A DNA stretch of 64,000 nt, taken from assembly GCF_900113225.1 (NCBI RefSeq), contig NZ_FOZE01000002.1:124001-188000 (forward strand), in the 5' to 3' direction. Below the pieces are notes generated by a model. That model searched no databases. It was not told the origin of the DNA and saw only the letters and a program-made list of their open reading frames with translations. Each line of letters starts with the position of its first letter. The first letter of the stretch is position 1. The stretch is from Mitsuaria sp. PDC51 (GTDB lineage Bacteria; Pseudomonadota; Gammaproteobacteria; Burkholderiales; Burkholderiaceae_C). The position numbers and the translations under genes were made by a program. This document shows positions 8,231 through 16,760 of this stretch, piece after piece.

Positions 8231-9073
8231 ATGAAATTCAAAGGTTCCCAGGACTACGTCGCCACGCCGGATCTGATGCTGGCGGTCAACGCGGCCATCA
8301 CCTTGAAGCGGCCGCTGCTGGTCAAGGGCGAACCGGGCACCGGCAAGACGCTGCTGGCCGAGGAGGTCGCCAAGTCCCTGGGACTGCCGCTGCTGCAGTG
8401 GCATGTGAAGAGCACGACCAAGGCGCAGCAGGGCCTGTACGAGTACGACGCCGTCTCGCGCCTGCGCGACAGCCAGCTCGGCGACGACAAGGTGCGCGAC
8501 ATCTCGAACTACATCGTCCAGGGCACGCTGTGGCAGGCCTTCGCCTCGGACACGCCGGTGGCGCTGCTGATCGACGAGATCGACAAGGCCGACATCGAGT
8601 TCCCCAACGACCTGCTGCGCGAGCTCGACCGGATGGAGTTCTACGTCTACGAGACCCGCGAGTGGGTGCGCGCCCAGCACCGGCCGCTGGTCTTCATCAC
8701 CTCCAACAACGAGAAGGAACTGCCGGACGCCTTCCTGCGCCGCTGCTTCTTCCACTACATCAAGTTCCCCGAGGCCGACACGATGCAGGCCATCGTCGAC
8801 GTCCACTTCCCCGGCCTCAAGAAGGAGCTGCTGGCGGCGGCGCTGAAGACCTTCTACGACGTGCGCAAGCTGCCGGGGCTGAAGAAGAAGCCCTCGACCT
8901 CGGAGCTGATCGACTGGCTCAAGCTGCTGCTGGCCGAGGACATCCCGGCCGAGGCGCTGCAGACGCAGGACGACAAGGTCGCGATCCCGCCGCTGGTGGG
9001 CGCGCTGCTGAAGAACGAGCAGGACCTGACCCTGTTCGAGAAGCTCGTCTACATGCAGAGCCGCAACCGCTGA
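8231..9073 (+). CDS. MoxR-family AAA+ ATPase
   Basis: This 280-residue AAA+ ATPase belongs to the MoxR/RavA group, which act as chaperones that insert cofactors or assemble complexes together with a von Willebrand factor A protein. Walker A GEPGTGKT is at 33-40 and Walker B LLIDEID at 112-118, with an arginine-finger region FLRRCFFHY. The usual partner, a CoxE-type VWA protein, is encoded at 13635, but here several unrelated genes intervene. A small membrane-protein gene follows after 10 bp and is probably co-transcribed. Confidence 0.9.
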   Translation: MKFKGSQDYVATPDLMLAVNAAITLKRPLLVKGEPGTGKTLLAEEVAKSLGLPLLQWHVKSTTKAQQGLYEYDAVSRLRDSQLGDDKVRDISNYIVQGTLWQAFASDTPVALLIDEIDKADIEFPNDLLRELDRMEFYVYETREWVRAQHRPLVFITSNNEKELPDAFLRRCFFHYIKFPEADTMQAIVDVHFPGLKKELLAAALKTFYDVRKLPGLKKKPSTSELIDWLKLLLAEDIPAEALQTQDDKVAIPPLVGALLKNEQDLTLFEKLVYMQSRNR

Positions 9074-9083
9074 GGCCGCCGCG

Positions 9084-9308
9084 ATGAGCCAGGACTTCAA
9101 TGCCGCCTGGCGCGCCGCGCTGGCGGACGCGCTGGGCTTCGTGGGCGGCGGCGTGATCGGCCTGCTGGTCGGCCGCGCGCTGGGCTGGGAATTCATCGGC
9201 GCGCCCGGCTGGGGCACGACGCAGATCCTGGGCCTGCTCACCATCCTCGCCGGCATGGGCGGCTGCCGCTGGCTGCTGCGCCGGCTGCTGCTCGGCGGCA
9301 AGGGCTGA
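9084..9308 (+). CDS. Small two-helix membrane protein downstream of moxR
   Basis: A 74-residue protein with two hydrophobic segments (about 18-34 FVGGGVIGLLVGRALGW and 47-63 ILGLLTILAGMGGCRWL) and a short basic C-terminus, so probably an inner-membrane protein. It starts 10 bp after the moxR-like gene, with no better start nearby. I do not recognise a named family; position suggests a membrane anchor or accessory factor for the MoxR-VWA machine. Confidence 0.7.
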   Translation: MSQDFNAAWRAALADALGFVGGGVIGLLVGRALGWEFIGAPGWGTTQILGLLTILAGMGGCRWLLRRLLLGGKG

Positions 9309-9357
9309 GCGCCCCTCTCCTTCCCTCCACCGCCGGCCGCGGGGTCGGCCCGATCGC

Positions 9358-9966
9358 ATGACCGCATCCACTCCCTTCACCGCGCCGGTCACCCTGGCCG
9401 GCCCGCACGCGCGGCTCGAGCCGCTGTCGCCCGCGCACCGCGAGGCGCTCGCCGAGGCCGCCGACGACGGCGCGCTGTGGAAGCTCTGGTACACGACCGT
9501 GCCGGCGCCCGAGCGCATGGCCGCCGAGATCGAGCGCCGGCTGGGCCTGCGCGACGCCGGCACGATGAATCCCTTCGCCGTCTTCGACGCGCAGGGCCGG
9601 GCCGCCGGCATGACGACCTACATGAACATCGATGCGGCCAACCGCCGCGTCGAGATCGGCTCCACCTGGACGCGCGCCTCCTGCCAGCGCAGCGCGCTGA
9701 ACACGCAGTGCAAGCTGCTGCTGCTCCAGCATGCGTTCGAGACCCTGGACTGCATCGCGGTGGAGTTCCGCACCCATCGCCTGAACACGCAGAGCCGCCG
9801 CGCGATCGAGCGGCTGGGCGCGCAGCTCGACGGCATCCTGCGCTCGCACCTGCGCATGCCCGACGGCACGCTGCGCGACACCTGCGTCTACAGCATCACC
9901 GCGGCCGAATGGCCGACGGTGCGCAACCACCTGCAGTGGCAACTCGACAAGCCCCGGAGCGCCTGA
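9358..9966 (+). CDS. GNAT-family N-acetyltransferase (RimJ/RimL type)
   Basis: This 202-residue acetyltransferase is predicted to use acetyl-CoA. N-terminal LAGPHARLEPLSPAHREAL is the start typical of the RimJ/RimL-like branch. The region NRRVEIGSTWTRASCQRSALNTQCKLLLLQHAFE carries the acetyl-CoA-binding segment of the fold, although the canonical Q/RxxGxG/A loop is changed to QRSALN, as in several members of this branch. The substrate is unknown. Its stop codon shares one base with the start of the next gene (TGATG), so the two are translationally coupled. Confidence 0.85.
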   Translation: MTASTPFTAPVTLAGPHARLEPLSPAHREALAEAADDGALWKLWYTTVPAPERMAAEIERRLGLRDAGTMNPFAVFDAQGRAAGMTTYMNIDAANRRVEIGSTWTRASCQRSALNTQCKLLLLQHAFETLDCIAVEFRTHRLNTQSRRAIERLGAQLDGILRSHLRMPDGTLRDTCVYSITAAEWPTVRNHLQWQLDKPRSA

Positions 9967-12170
9967 TGGCCACGTCCAGGAAAACCACCGCCAAGCAAGA
10001 CACCGCCAAGCGAGACACGGCCAAGGGCGAGACCGCCAAGCGCGCCAAGCGGGCCACCACGAAGCGCGCCCGCGCGGCGATGGCGCTCAAGGCCCTGGAC
10101 GTCGACGCGCTGTGGTCGCTGGCGCGACTGGGCGCGCCCAGCCTGTCGCCGGACGGCGCCCAGGCCGTGGTGCCGGTGACGCGCTTCGACATGGAGAAGA
10201 ACCAGGGCGCGACCTCGCTGTGGCTGCTGTCCACGCTGGGTGGCGATGCGCGTCCGCTGACCTCCGCCGGCGAGAAGGACGGCCAGCCGCGCTGGAGCCC
10301 GCAGGGCGACCTCGTGGCCTTCATCGCGCGCCGAGACCAGCAGGGCGACAAGGACGAATCCCCGCAGCTGTACGTCATCCCGCCCGACGGCGGCGAGGCG
10401 CGCCGCGTGACGAAGATGCCGTTCGGCGTCGAGGCCTTCAAGTGGTTCCCGGACGGCCGGCGCCTGGCCTTCGTGTCCTGGGTCGATCCCTCGCTCAAGG
10501 GCCAGGCCGCGCAGGCACAGCGCCGCCAGGCCGAGAAGGATCGCAAGGACTCGGCCTATGTCACCGAGGAAGGCTTCTACCGCTTCTGGGACCATGCGCT
10601 GCCGATGGGCCGCGTGCCGCACCTGCATGTCGTCGACCTCGACAGCGGCCAGGTGCGCGACCTCTTCGAAGGCACCGACTACGAACTGAGCCGCGCCGAG
10701 CCGGATGCCGACAGCTTCGACATCTCGCCCGACGGCCGCCGCATCGTCTTCAGCTTCGATCCCAACACGCCCAAGACGCTGGAGCACCGCAATGCGCTGG
10801 CCGAGGTCGAGGTGCGCTCCGGCCGGGTCCAGGTGCTGCTGCATGAGCCGGCCTGGGACCTGGTCGCGCCGGTGTACAGCCATGCGGGGCACCACATCGC
10901 GTTCGTCGCCTGTCACCAGGGGCTGAAGCACACGATGCCGCAGCAGCTGGCGGTGCTGGACACCCATGGCCACTGGGCGGTGCTGTCCGAGGACTGGGAC
11001 CAGGAAGTCGCCGCGCCGCTGCGCTGGGACGAGGACGACCTGGGCGTGCTCTTCTGCGCCGAGGAGCGCGGCCGCCGCCACCTCTACCGCTTCGACGTCA
11101 AGACGCTGCACGCCTTCCCGCTGTGCGAGGGCGGCCATGTCGGCGCCTTCGCGCTGGAGGCCGGCACGCTGGTCGTCCTGCATGACAGCGCGAGCTTCCC
11201 GCCGCGGCTGTCCGTCGTCGACCGGGAAGGCGATGCCGCGGAACAGGTGCTGCACCGGATCGAGTCCTTCAACGACGCGTCGCTGTCGACGCTGGCCTTC
11301 GGCGCGGTCGAGGAGCGCTGGTACGAGGGCGCGCTCGGCGAGCCGGTGCAGATGTGGCTCTACTACCCGCCCGGATTCGACCCGCGCCGCAAGACCAAGG
11401 CGCCGCTGATGCACCTGATCCACGGCGGCCCGCACACCGCGATGGGCGACAGCTGGCACTGGCGCTGGAACCACCAGGCGATGGCGGCGGCGGGCTACGT
11501 GGTCGCCTGCGTGAACTACCACGGCTCGTCGAGCTTCGGCAATCGCTTCGCCGACTCGATCACCGGCCGCTGGGGCGAGCTCGAGCTGGAGGACGTCGAG
11601 CGCGCGACCGACCTGCTGCTCCAGCAGCCCTGGGCCGACCCGAAGCGGGTCTTCGCGACGGGCGGCAGCTATGGCGGCTACATGGTCGCGTGGATGAACG
11701 GCCATGTGCCGGCCGGCCGCTACCAGGCCTACGTCTGCCATGCCGGCTGCTACGACTGGACGGCGATGTTCGCCAACGACGCCTACCTGTGGCATGCGAA
11801 GGAGCTGGGCACGGCCTACTGGAAGGATCCGGCCAAGGTCGCGTCGCAAAGTCCCATCGGCTACGCGCAGCACTTCAACACGCCGACGCTGGTCATCCAC
11901 GGCCAGCTCGACTACCGCGTGCCCGACGCGCAGGGCCTGGCCTACTACAACACGCTGAAGGCGCAGGGCATCGCCGCCCGGCTGGTGTGGTTCCCGGACG
12001 AGAACCACTGGGTCATGAAGCCGCGGAACTCGAAGCTCTGGTATGGGGAGTTCTTCGATTGGCTGCGCCGGCACGATCCCGCTGGCGCGAAGCCGGCGGC
12101 CCCAAAGACCACCAGGTCGGCCAAGTCCAGGAAGTCGATGACGTCGGCGACGTCGGCCCGCGAGTCCTGA
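9966..12170 (+). CDS. S9 family peptidase (prolyl oligopeptidase-like) with lysine-rich tails
   Basis: A 734-residue serine peptidase of the acylaminoacyl-peptidase/DPP branch. The beta-propeller (residues about 45-480) contains WD-like segments such as LSPDGAQAV and ISPDGRRIVFSFD. The alpha/beta-hydrolase domain carries the triad: Ser568 in GGSYGGYM, Asp649 in QLDYRVP and His681 in ENHW. There is no signal peptide, so it is probably cytoplasmic. Unusual is a 38-residue N-terminal tail made of Lys/Thr/Ala repeats (TAKQD, TAKRD, TAKGE, AKRAK) and a second Lys/Ser-rich C-terminal tail; both resemble histone H1-like tails. If the tail is not translated, Met at 10080 (MALKALDVDALW) would be the start. 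The start overlaps the GNAT stop by one base. Confidence 0.9.
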   Translation: MATSRKTTAKQDTAKRDTAKGETAKRAKRATTKRARAAMALKALDVDALWSLARLGAPSLSPDGAQAVVPVTRFDMEKNQGATSLWLLSTLGGDARPLTSAGEKDGQPRWSPQGDLVAFIARRDQQGDKDESPQLYVIPPDGGEARRVTKMPFGVEAFKWFPDGRRLAFVSWVDPSLKGQAAQAQRRQAEKDRKDSAYVTEEGFYRFWDHALPMGRVPHLHVVDLDSGQVRDLFEGTDYELSRAEPDADSFDISPDGRRIVFSFDPNTPKTLEHRNALAEVEVRSGRVQVLLHEPAWDLVAPVYSHAGHHIAFVACHQGLKHTMPQQLAVLDTHGHWAVLSEDWDQEVAAPLRWDEDDLGVLFCAEERGRRHLYRFDVKTLHAFPLCEGGHVGAFALEAGTLVVLHDSASFPPRLSVVDREGDAAEQVLHRIESFNDASLSTLAFGAVEERWYEGALGEPVQMWLYYPPGFDPRRKTKAPLMHLIHGGPHTAMGDSWHWRWNHQAMAAAGYVVACVNYHGSSSFGNRFADSITGRWGELELEDVERATDLLLQQPWADPKRVFATGGSYGGYMVAWMNGHVPAGRYQAYVCHAGCYDWTAMFANDAYLWHAKELGTAYWKDPAKVASQSPIGYAQHFNTPTLVIHGQLDYRVPDAQGLAYYNTLKAQGIAARLVWFPDENHWVMKPRNSKLWYGEFFDWLRRHDPAGAKPAAPKTTRSAKSRKSMTSATSARES

Positions 12171-12209
12171 AGCGCCGGCGGGCGGGGCCGTCCCGATGCC
12201 GGCGGCGGC

Positions 12210-13502
12210 TCAGCCCTCGTTCCAGTCCAGGTCCCCGCACAGCACCCGCAATCGTCCGTCCTGCCGGTACGCCACCGAGACCGTCACGCACATCCGCGCG
12301 CCTTGCAGGCTCAGGTAGGGGCGGGTGACCTGGATCTCGCCGACCGCCTCAACCGCGCGGCGGAAATAGGGACGGCGCGCCCAGCGCGCGTCGCCGGCGC
12401 GCGCCATCGGCAGGAAGCGCGGATCGATCCCGGCCGGCCCGGAGGCCGGCACCGCGCGCGGGCCGAGTTCGCGCCCTTCCTCGTCGAGCAGGTAGCACAT
12501 CTGCGCGCCTTCGAGCCGCAGGAAGGCCTGGCACGCCTCGGCCAGCGACCGGCCCTGCTGCAGCGGTCCCAGTGCCAGCGCGAGCGCGCTGCGGAACGGC
12601 GTCAGCCGGTCCTGGTGTTCCCGCTGCCGCCGCGCCTGGCGCTCGTTGAACAGGCCCCAGACGTCCTCGAGCGCGGACACGCCCTCCTCGTCGCGCAGGA
12701 ACGGCGCCGGATGCCCGAAGGCGAAGCCCTGCACCAGATCCACATCCGCATCCATCGCGATCTGCGCGTCCTCGGTCGTCTCGATGCCCTCCAGCAGCAC
12801 CAGCGAGCCGCAGTCATGCAGCAGCGCCGCCATCTGCGACAGCGCCCGCGCCATGCGCCGCGACCCGCGCGCGCGCACCAGCAGCGAACGGTCCAGCTTG
12901 ACGATCTCCGGACGGATGCGCCAGATACGGTCGAAGTTGGAATGGCCGACGCCGAAGTCGTCCAGCGCCAGCAGGCAGCCGGTCGCGCGCGCCGCCTCGA
13001 CCGCGTCCTCGAAGGAGTCGTCGCGCGCCATCACGTCCTCGGTCACCTCGAACACCAGCCGGTGCGTGGGCAGGCCGAGTTGATGCACCACCTCCACCGC
13101 CCGGGCCAGCATCCGCACCTGCAGCGCGGCATGGTTGAAGACGGCCGGGTGGATGTTCAGGAACAGCCAGCAGTCCGGCTGCCGCTGCGCGACGAAGTTG
13201 TGGACGTGCAGCAGCCGGCACAGGCGGTCCAACCAGACCTGCTGGTCGAAATTGCCGACGCCGTCGAAGGCGGTGACCGGCGTGATGGGCCGGCCGCGGT
13301 CGTCCTCGACGCGGATCAGGCCCTCATAACCGACCGGCCGGCGGTGCGGATAGCCGTAGACCGGCTGGAACGCGCTGGTCAGCCGGTAGTTCTCGTAGCT
13401 GCCGACCCAGCGGCCGCGCTCCTCGCGCACCGCGCCGTACAGCGCCTGCAGCATCGCCTCGACTTCGGCGTTGTCGTCGCCGTGGCCTTGACCGTGATCC
13501 AT
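12210..13502 (-). CDS. EAL-domain protein with C-terminal PAS/Cache-like domain
   Basis: A 430-residue protein. The EAL fold covers about residues 40-270 and is predicted to cleave c-di-GMP. The key residues are E60 of EGL (in place of EAL), N116 (NIHP), E152 and E155 (EVTE), D181-D182 (DDFG), K202, E238 and E241 (EGIE) and Q258; all catalytic positions appear to be kept. The C-terminal 150 residues resemble the PAS-like domain found in YkuI-type EAL proteins (FRSALALALGPL, ARWARRPYFRRAVEAVG, YLSLQGARMCVTVSVAYR). ATG 13502 gives a sensible start; the frame remains open far upstream only as an antisense shadow of the VWA gene. It separates the moxR and VWA genes and is encoded on the opposite strand. 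Confidence 0.87.
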   Translation of the reverse strand: MDHGQGHGDDNAEVEAMLQALYGAVREERGRWVGSYENYRLTSAFQPVYGYPHRRPVGYEGLIRVEDDRGRPITPVTAFDGVGNFDQQVWLDRLCRLLHVHNFVAQRQPDCWLFLNIHPAVFNHAALQVRMLARAVEVVHQLGLPTHRLVFEVTEDVMARDDSFEDAVEAARATGCLLALDDFGVGHSNFDRIWRIRPEIVKLDRSLLVRARGSRRMARALSQMAALLHDCGSLVLLEGIETTEDAQIAMDADVDLVQGFAFGHPAPFLRDEEGVSALEDVWGLFNERQARRQREHQDRLTPFRSALALALGPLQQGRSLAEACQAFLRLEGAQMCYLLDEEGRELGPRAVPASGPAGIDPRFLPMARAGDARWARRPYFRRAVEAVGEIQVTRPYLSLQGARMCVTVSVAYRQDGRLRVLCGDLDWNEG

Positions 13503-13634
13503 GCACCCGATCCCAACGTTGGAAGCTCCGCGGTCCCGCGGCCGCGGACCCGTGCGTGCCGCCGATGCTACGCCCGCGGACCGGTCAACCGGCATGGATA
13601 ATGCCCGGATGCCCCGGAGTTCAGGGGGAGGCCC

Positions 13635-14828
13635 ATGCTGATCCAGTTCTTCTACACGCTGCGCGCCGCCAAGCTGCCCGTCTCCGTCAAGGAGTACCTG
13701 ACCCTGCTCGAAGCCATGAAGGCCGGCGTGCTCGACGACCGCGCCGAGGGCGGCAGCGGCCCGACGGTCGACAAGTTCTACGCGCTCGCCCGCACCGCGC
13801 TGGTCAAGGACGAGGCCCTGTTCGACAAGTTCGACCGTGCCTTCGCCGCCTACTTCAAGGGCGTGGAACTGATGGGCGACCTGTTCAAGGCGCTGCCCCA
13901 GGAATGGCTCACCAAGCAGCTCGAACGCGAGCTCACGCCCGAGCAGCTCGCCCAGCTCAAGGCCCTGGACTGGGACGAGCTGATGGACACGCTGCGCCAG
14001 CGCCTGGAGGAACAGCAGGAGCGCCATGAAGGCGGCAGCCGCTGGATCGGCACCGGCGGCACCAGCCCCTTCGGCAACGGCGGCGTCAACCCGCGCGGGG
14101 TCCGCATCGGCGGCCCGGGCGGCCAGCGCAGCGCGGTCAAGGTCTGGGAGCAGCGCGCCTACAAGGACTACGACGACGGCATCGAGCTGGGCACCCGCAA
14201 CATCAAGGTCGCGCTGCGGCGGCTGCGCCGCTTCGCGCGCGAGGGCTCGGAGCTGGAGCTCGACCTGGACGACACCATCCACAAGACCGCCGCCAACGCC
14301 GGCATGCTGGACATCCGCATGATCCCGGAGCGCCACAACAAGGTGAAGCTGCTGCTGCTGATGGACGTCGGCGGCACGATGGACGAGCACGTGCATCGCG
14401 TCGAGGAACTCTTCTCCGCGGTCAAGAGCGAGTTCAAGCACCTGGAGTTCTTCTACTTCCACAACTGCGTCTACGACTTCGTCTGGAAGAACAACCGGCG
14501 ACGCTTCAGCGAGAAGACCTCCACCTGGGACCTGATCCACAAGTACAACCGCGACTACAAGCTGATCTTCGTCGGCGACGCCACGATGAGCCCTTACGAG
14601 ATCCTGCAGCCCGGCGGCAGCGTCGAATACAACAACGAGGAAGCCGGCGCCGAATGGCTGCAGCGGCTGACCAGCCACTTCACCAGGCACGTCTGGATCA
14701 ACCCCGAGCCGGCCGGGGTCTGGCAGTACCGCCAGAGCATCTCGCTGATCCAGCAGCTGATGCAGCAACGCATGATGCCGCTCACGATGGGCGGCCTCGA
14801 ACAGGCGATGCGCGTGCTCAACCGATGA
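13635..14828 (+). CDS. VWA domain protein of the CoxE type, MoxR partner
   Basis: This 397-residue cytoplasmic protein begins MLIQFFYTLRAAKLPVSVKEYLTLL, typical of the CoxE/YeaD-like VWA family that partners MoxR ATPases. The VWA domain starts near residue 236 (VKLLLLMDVGGTMDEHV). Its metal-ion site is DxGxT (244-248) rather than the classical DxSxS, a variant common in this family. A Gly-rich loop (GGTSPFGNGGVNPRG) precedes it. The partner ATPase lies 4.6 kb upstream on the same strand. The stop overlaps the tamA start by 4 bp (ATGA). Confidence 0.9.
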   Translation: MLIQFFYTLRAAKLPVSVKEYLTLLEAMKAGVLDDRAEGGSGPTVDKFYALARTALVKDEALFDKFDRAFAAYFKGVELMGDLFKALPQEWLTKQLERELTPEQLAQLKALDWDELMDTLRQRLEEQQERHEGGSRWIGTGGTSPFGNGGVNPRGVRIGGPGGQRSAVKVWEQRAYKDYDDGIELGTRNIKVALRRLRRFAREGSELELDLDDTIHKTAANAGMLDIRMIPERHNKVKLLLLMDVGGTMDEHVHRVEELFSAVKSEFKHLEFFYFHNCVYDFVWKNNRRRFSEKTSTWDLIHKYNRDYKLIFVGDATMSPYEILQPGGSVEYNNEEAGAEWLQRLTSHFTRHVWINPEPAGVWQYRQSISLIQQLMQQRMMPLTMGGLEQAMRVLNR

Positions 14829-16756
14829 CGGCGACGCTACCGACGCCCTCGTTCCTCCGGCTTCTGCGGCGCCTGCTGCCGATCGTGGCGATCGGCGCGG
14901 CGGGCGCGATGCTGGGCGGCTGCTCGCTGCTGCCCACCGACCGCAAGGCCGAACTCAAGGTCGCCGCCACCGAGGGGCCGGACGAGGCCAATCCCAACGT
15001 CACGCGGCGCCGGATCTCCGCCTACGAGCTGACCGTGGAGGCGCCGCCGGAGCTGCGCGCGCTGCTGATGCAGCACCTGGACCTGGCGCGCTTCCGCGAC
15101 ACGCCCGAGGACATGCGCCTGACCGCCGCCGAGCTGCGCCGGCTCGCCGCCGTCGCGCCCGAGCAGGCGACCAAGCTGCTGGAGACCGCCGGCTACTTCA
15201 ACGCCAAGGTCAGGACCGAGGAAGTGGGCGACCTGAACGACGGCGTGCGCAACCTGCGCCTGATCGTCGAGACCGGCCCGCGCGCGCTGGTGCGCCAGAT
15301 GGACCTGCGCATCGAGGGGCCGCTCAAGATCGCCGCGGAGCGCGGCGACAAGATCGCCGGCGCGCTCGAACGCACGCTGACCCAGAGCTGGCTGCTGCAG
15401 CCGCAGACCGGCTTCAGCCAGGGCGACTGGGCGGCCGCCAAGAACGCGCTGCTGACCCGCGCCCGCGCGCAGGGGTATCCGCTGGCGCGGATGACGCACA
15501 GCGAGGCCGTCGTGCAGGCCGACGACAACCAGGTGGACATCGCCGTGACGCTGGAGACCGGGCCGCTGTTCACGCTGGGCGAGTTGACGGTCGAGGGCCT
15601 GAAACACCAGCCCGAGGACAGCGTGCGTCGCCTGGCCGGCTACAAGCTGCATCAGCCCTACAACGAGAAGCTGCTGCTCGACTTCCAGGAGCGGCTGCTG
15701 GGCACGCAGCTGTTCGACAGCGCCAGCGTCGAGATCCAGCCCGAGAGCGTCACGCCGCCGCCCGGCGCGGAGACGGTGGAGGTGCCGGTCACCGTCAAGA
15801 TCCGCGAGGCGGCGCGCCAGCAGGTGACGCTGGGCGTCGGTTACCGGACCGTCGACGGCCCCAGCACCAGCATCGAATACACGCACCGCAAGCCCTTCGG
15901 CCTGAACATCCGCGAGCGCAGCAAGCTCGAGCTCTCGCGCGTGCGCCAGGCGCTGGACACCGAGATCAGCTCGCACCCGCAGCCCAACATGCAGCGCAGC
16001 CTGGCGCTGGTGAAGGTCGAGCGCATCGACGACAACGACCAGGTCAACCTCAACCTGAGCACCCGGCTCGGCTACGCCAAGGAGACCGAGCCCGAGGACC
16101 GGCTGACCTACATCGAGGTGCTGCGCGCCTGGGAGCACAAGCCCGACATCCCGACGACGGTGGCCGGCGCGGTCTCGCTGAACCAGCAGATGACCTGGCG
16201 CCGGCTGGACTCGCGGGTGCTGCCGACCAAGGGCTGGAGCGCGACGATGACGGTGGGCGGCGGCTGGGCCGACAGCTCGTCGGAAAAGAACGGGCCGTTC
16301 GCGCGCGCCACCGGCAAGGTGTTCTGGTACACGCCGCTGTCGGGCCGCTGGCTGTTCTCGACCCGGCTGGAAGGCGGCCAGATCCTCGCCAAGGGCAAGC
16401 TGGGCCTGCCCGAGGCGCTGCGCTTCCGCACCGGCGGCGACGACAGCGTGCGCGGCTACGGCTACAACGACCTCGGACCGGTCAACTCCACCGGCGCGCA
16501 GACCGGCGGCCGCGTGCTGCTCAACGGCAGCGTCGAGGTCTCGCATCCCCTCACGCCGCGCATCCCGCAGCTGATGGGCGCGCTCTTCCTCGACGCCGGC
16601 CAGGCCGCGCAGAACTGGGGCGACTACCACCCCGCCTGGGCCTACGGCACCGGCCTGCGCTACCGCAGCCCGGTCGGCGTGCTGCGCTTCGACTTCGCCA
16701 AGGGCAACCTGGTGGACAAGTGGCGCCTGCACTTCAGCGTGGCGATCAGCCTGTAA
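14825..16756 (+). CDS. tamA: Outer-membrane assembly protein TamA (BamA superfamily), with a lipobox
   Basis: TamA, together with TamB, spans the envelope and helps insert outer-membrane proteins or move lipids. The 643 residues show POTRA-type repeats (about 45-330, for example FTLGELTVEGLKHQPEDSVRRL) and a C-terminal 16-strand barrel domain with the hallmark GGDDSVRGYGYNDLGP loop and a terminal strand RFDFAKG...LHFSVAISL. The N-terminus has a hydrophobic segment ending in LGGC33, a good lipobox, which suggests lipidation at Cys33; E. coli TamA has an ordinary signal peptide. The start overlaps the VWA gene stop by 4 bp. tamB follows after 4 bp. Confidence 0.9.
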   Translation: MTATLPTPSFLRLLRRLLPIVAIGAAGAMLGGCSLLPTDRKAELKVAATEGPDEANPNVTRRRISAYELTVEAPPELRALLMQHLDLARFRDTPEDMRLTAAELRRLAAVAPEQATKLLETAGYFNAKVRTEEVGDLNDGVRNLRLIVETGPRALVRQMDLRIEGPLKIAAERGDKIAGALERTLTQSWLLQPQTGFSQGDWAAAKNALLTRARAQGYPLARMTHSEAVVQADDNQVDIAVTLETGPLFTLGELTVEGLKHQPEDSVRRLAGYKLHQPYNEKLLLDFQERLLGTQLFDSASVEIQPESVTPPPGAETVEVPVTVKIREAARQQVTLGVGYRTVDGPSTSIEYTHRKPFGLNIRERSKLELSRVRQALDTEISSHPQPNMQRSLALVKVERIDDNDQVNLNLSTRLGYAKETEPEDRLTYIEVLRAWEHKPDIPTTVAGAVSLNQQMTWRRLDSRVLPTKGWSATMTVGGGWADSSSEKNGPFARATGKVFWYTPLSGRWLFSTRLEGGQILAKGKLGLPEALRFRTGGDDSVRGYGYNDLGPVNSTGAQTGGRVLLNGSVEVSHPLTPRIPQLMGALFLDAGQAAQNWGDYHPAWAYGTGLRYRSPVGVLRFDFAKGNLVDKWRLHFSVAISL

Positions 16757-16760
16757 TCCG

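Noticed and set aside
10080-12170. A shorter S9 peptidase starting at MALKALDV
   Set aside because: The one-base overlap with the GNAT stop at 9966 and continuous coding character favour the longer form; the short form is kept as an alternative only.
13503-14768. A long upstream extension of the EAL gene
   Set aside because: This part is antisense to the VWA gene; the EAL-like sequence only begins at ATG 13502.
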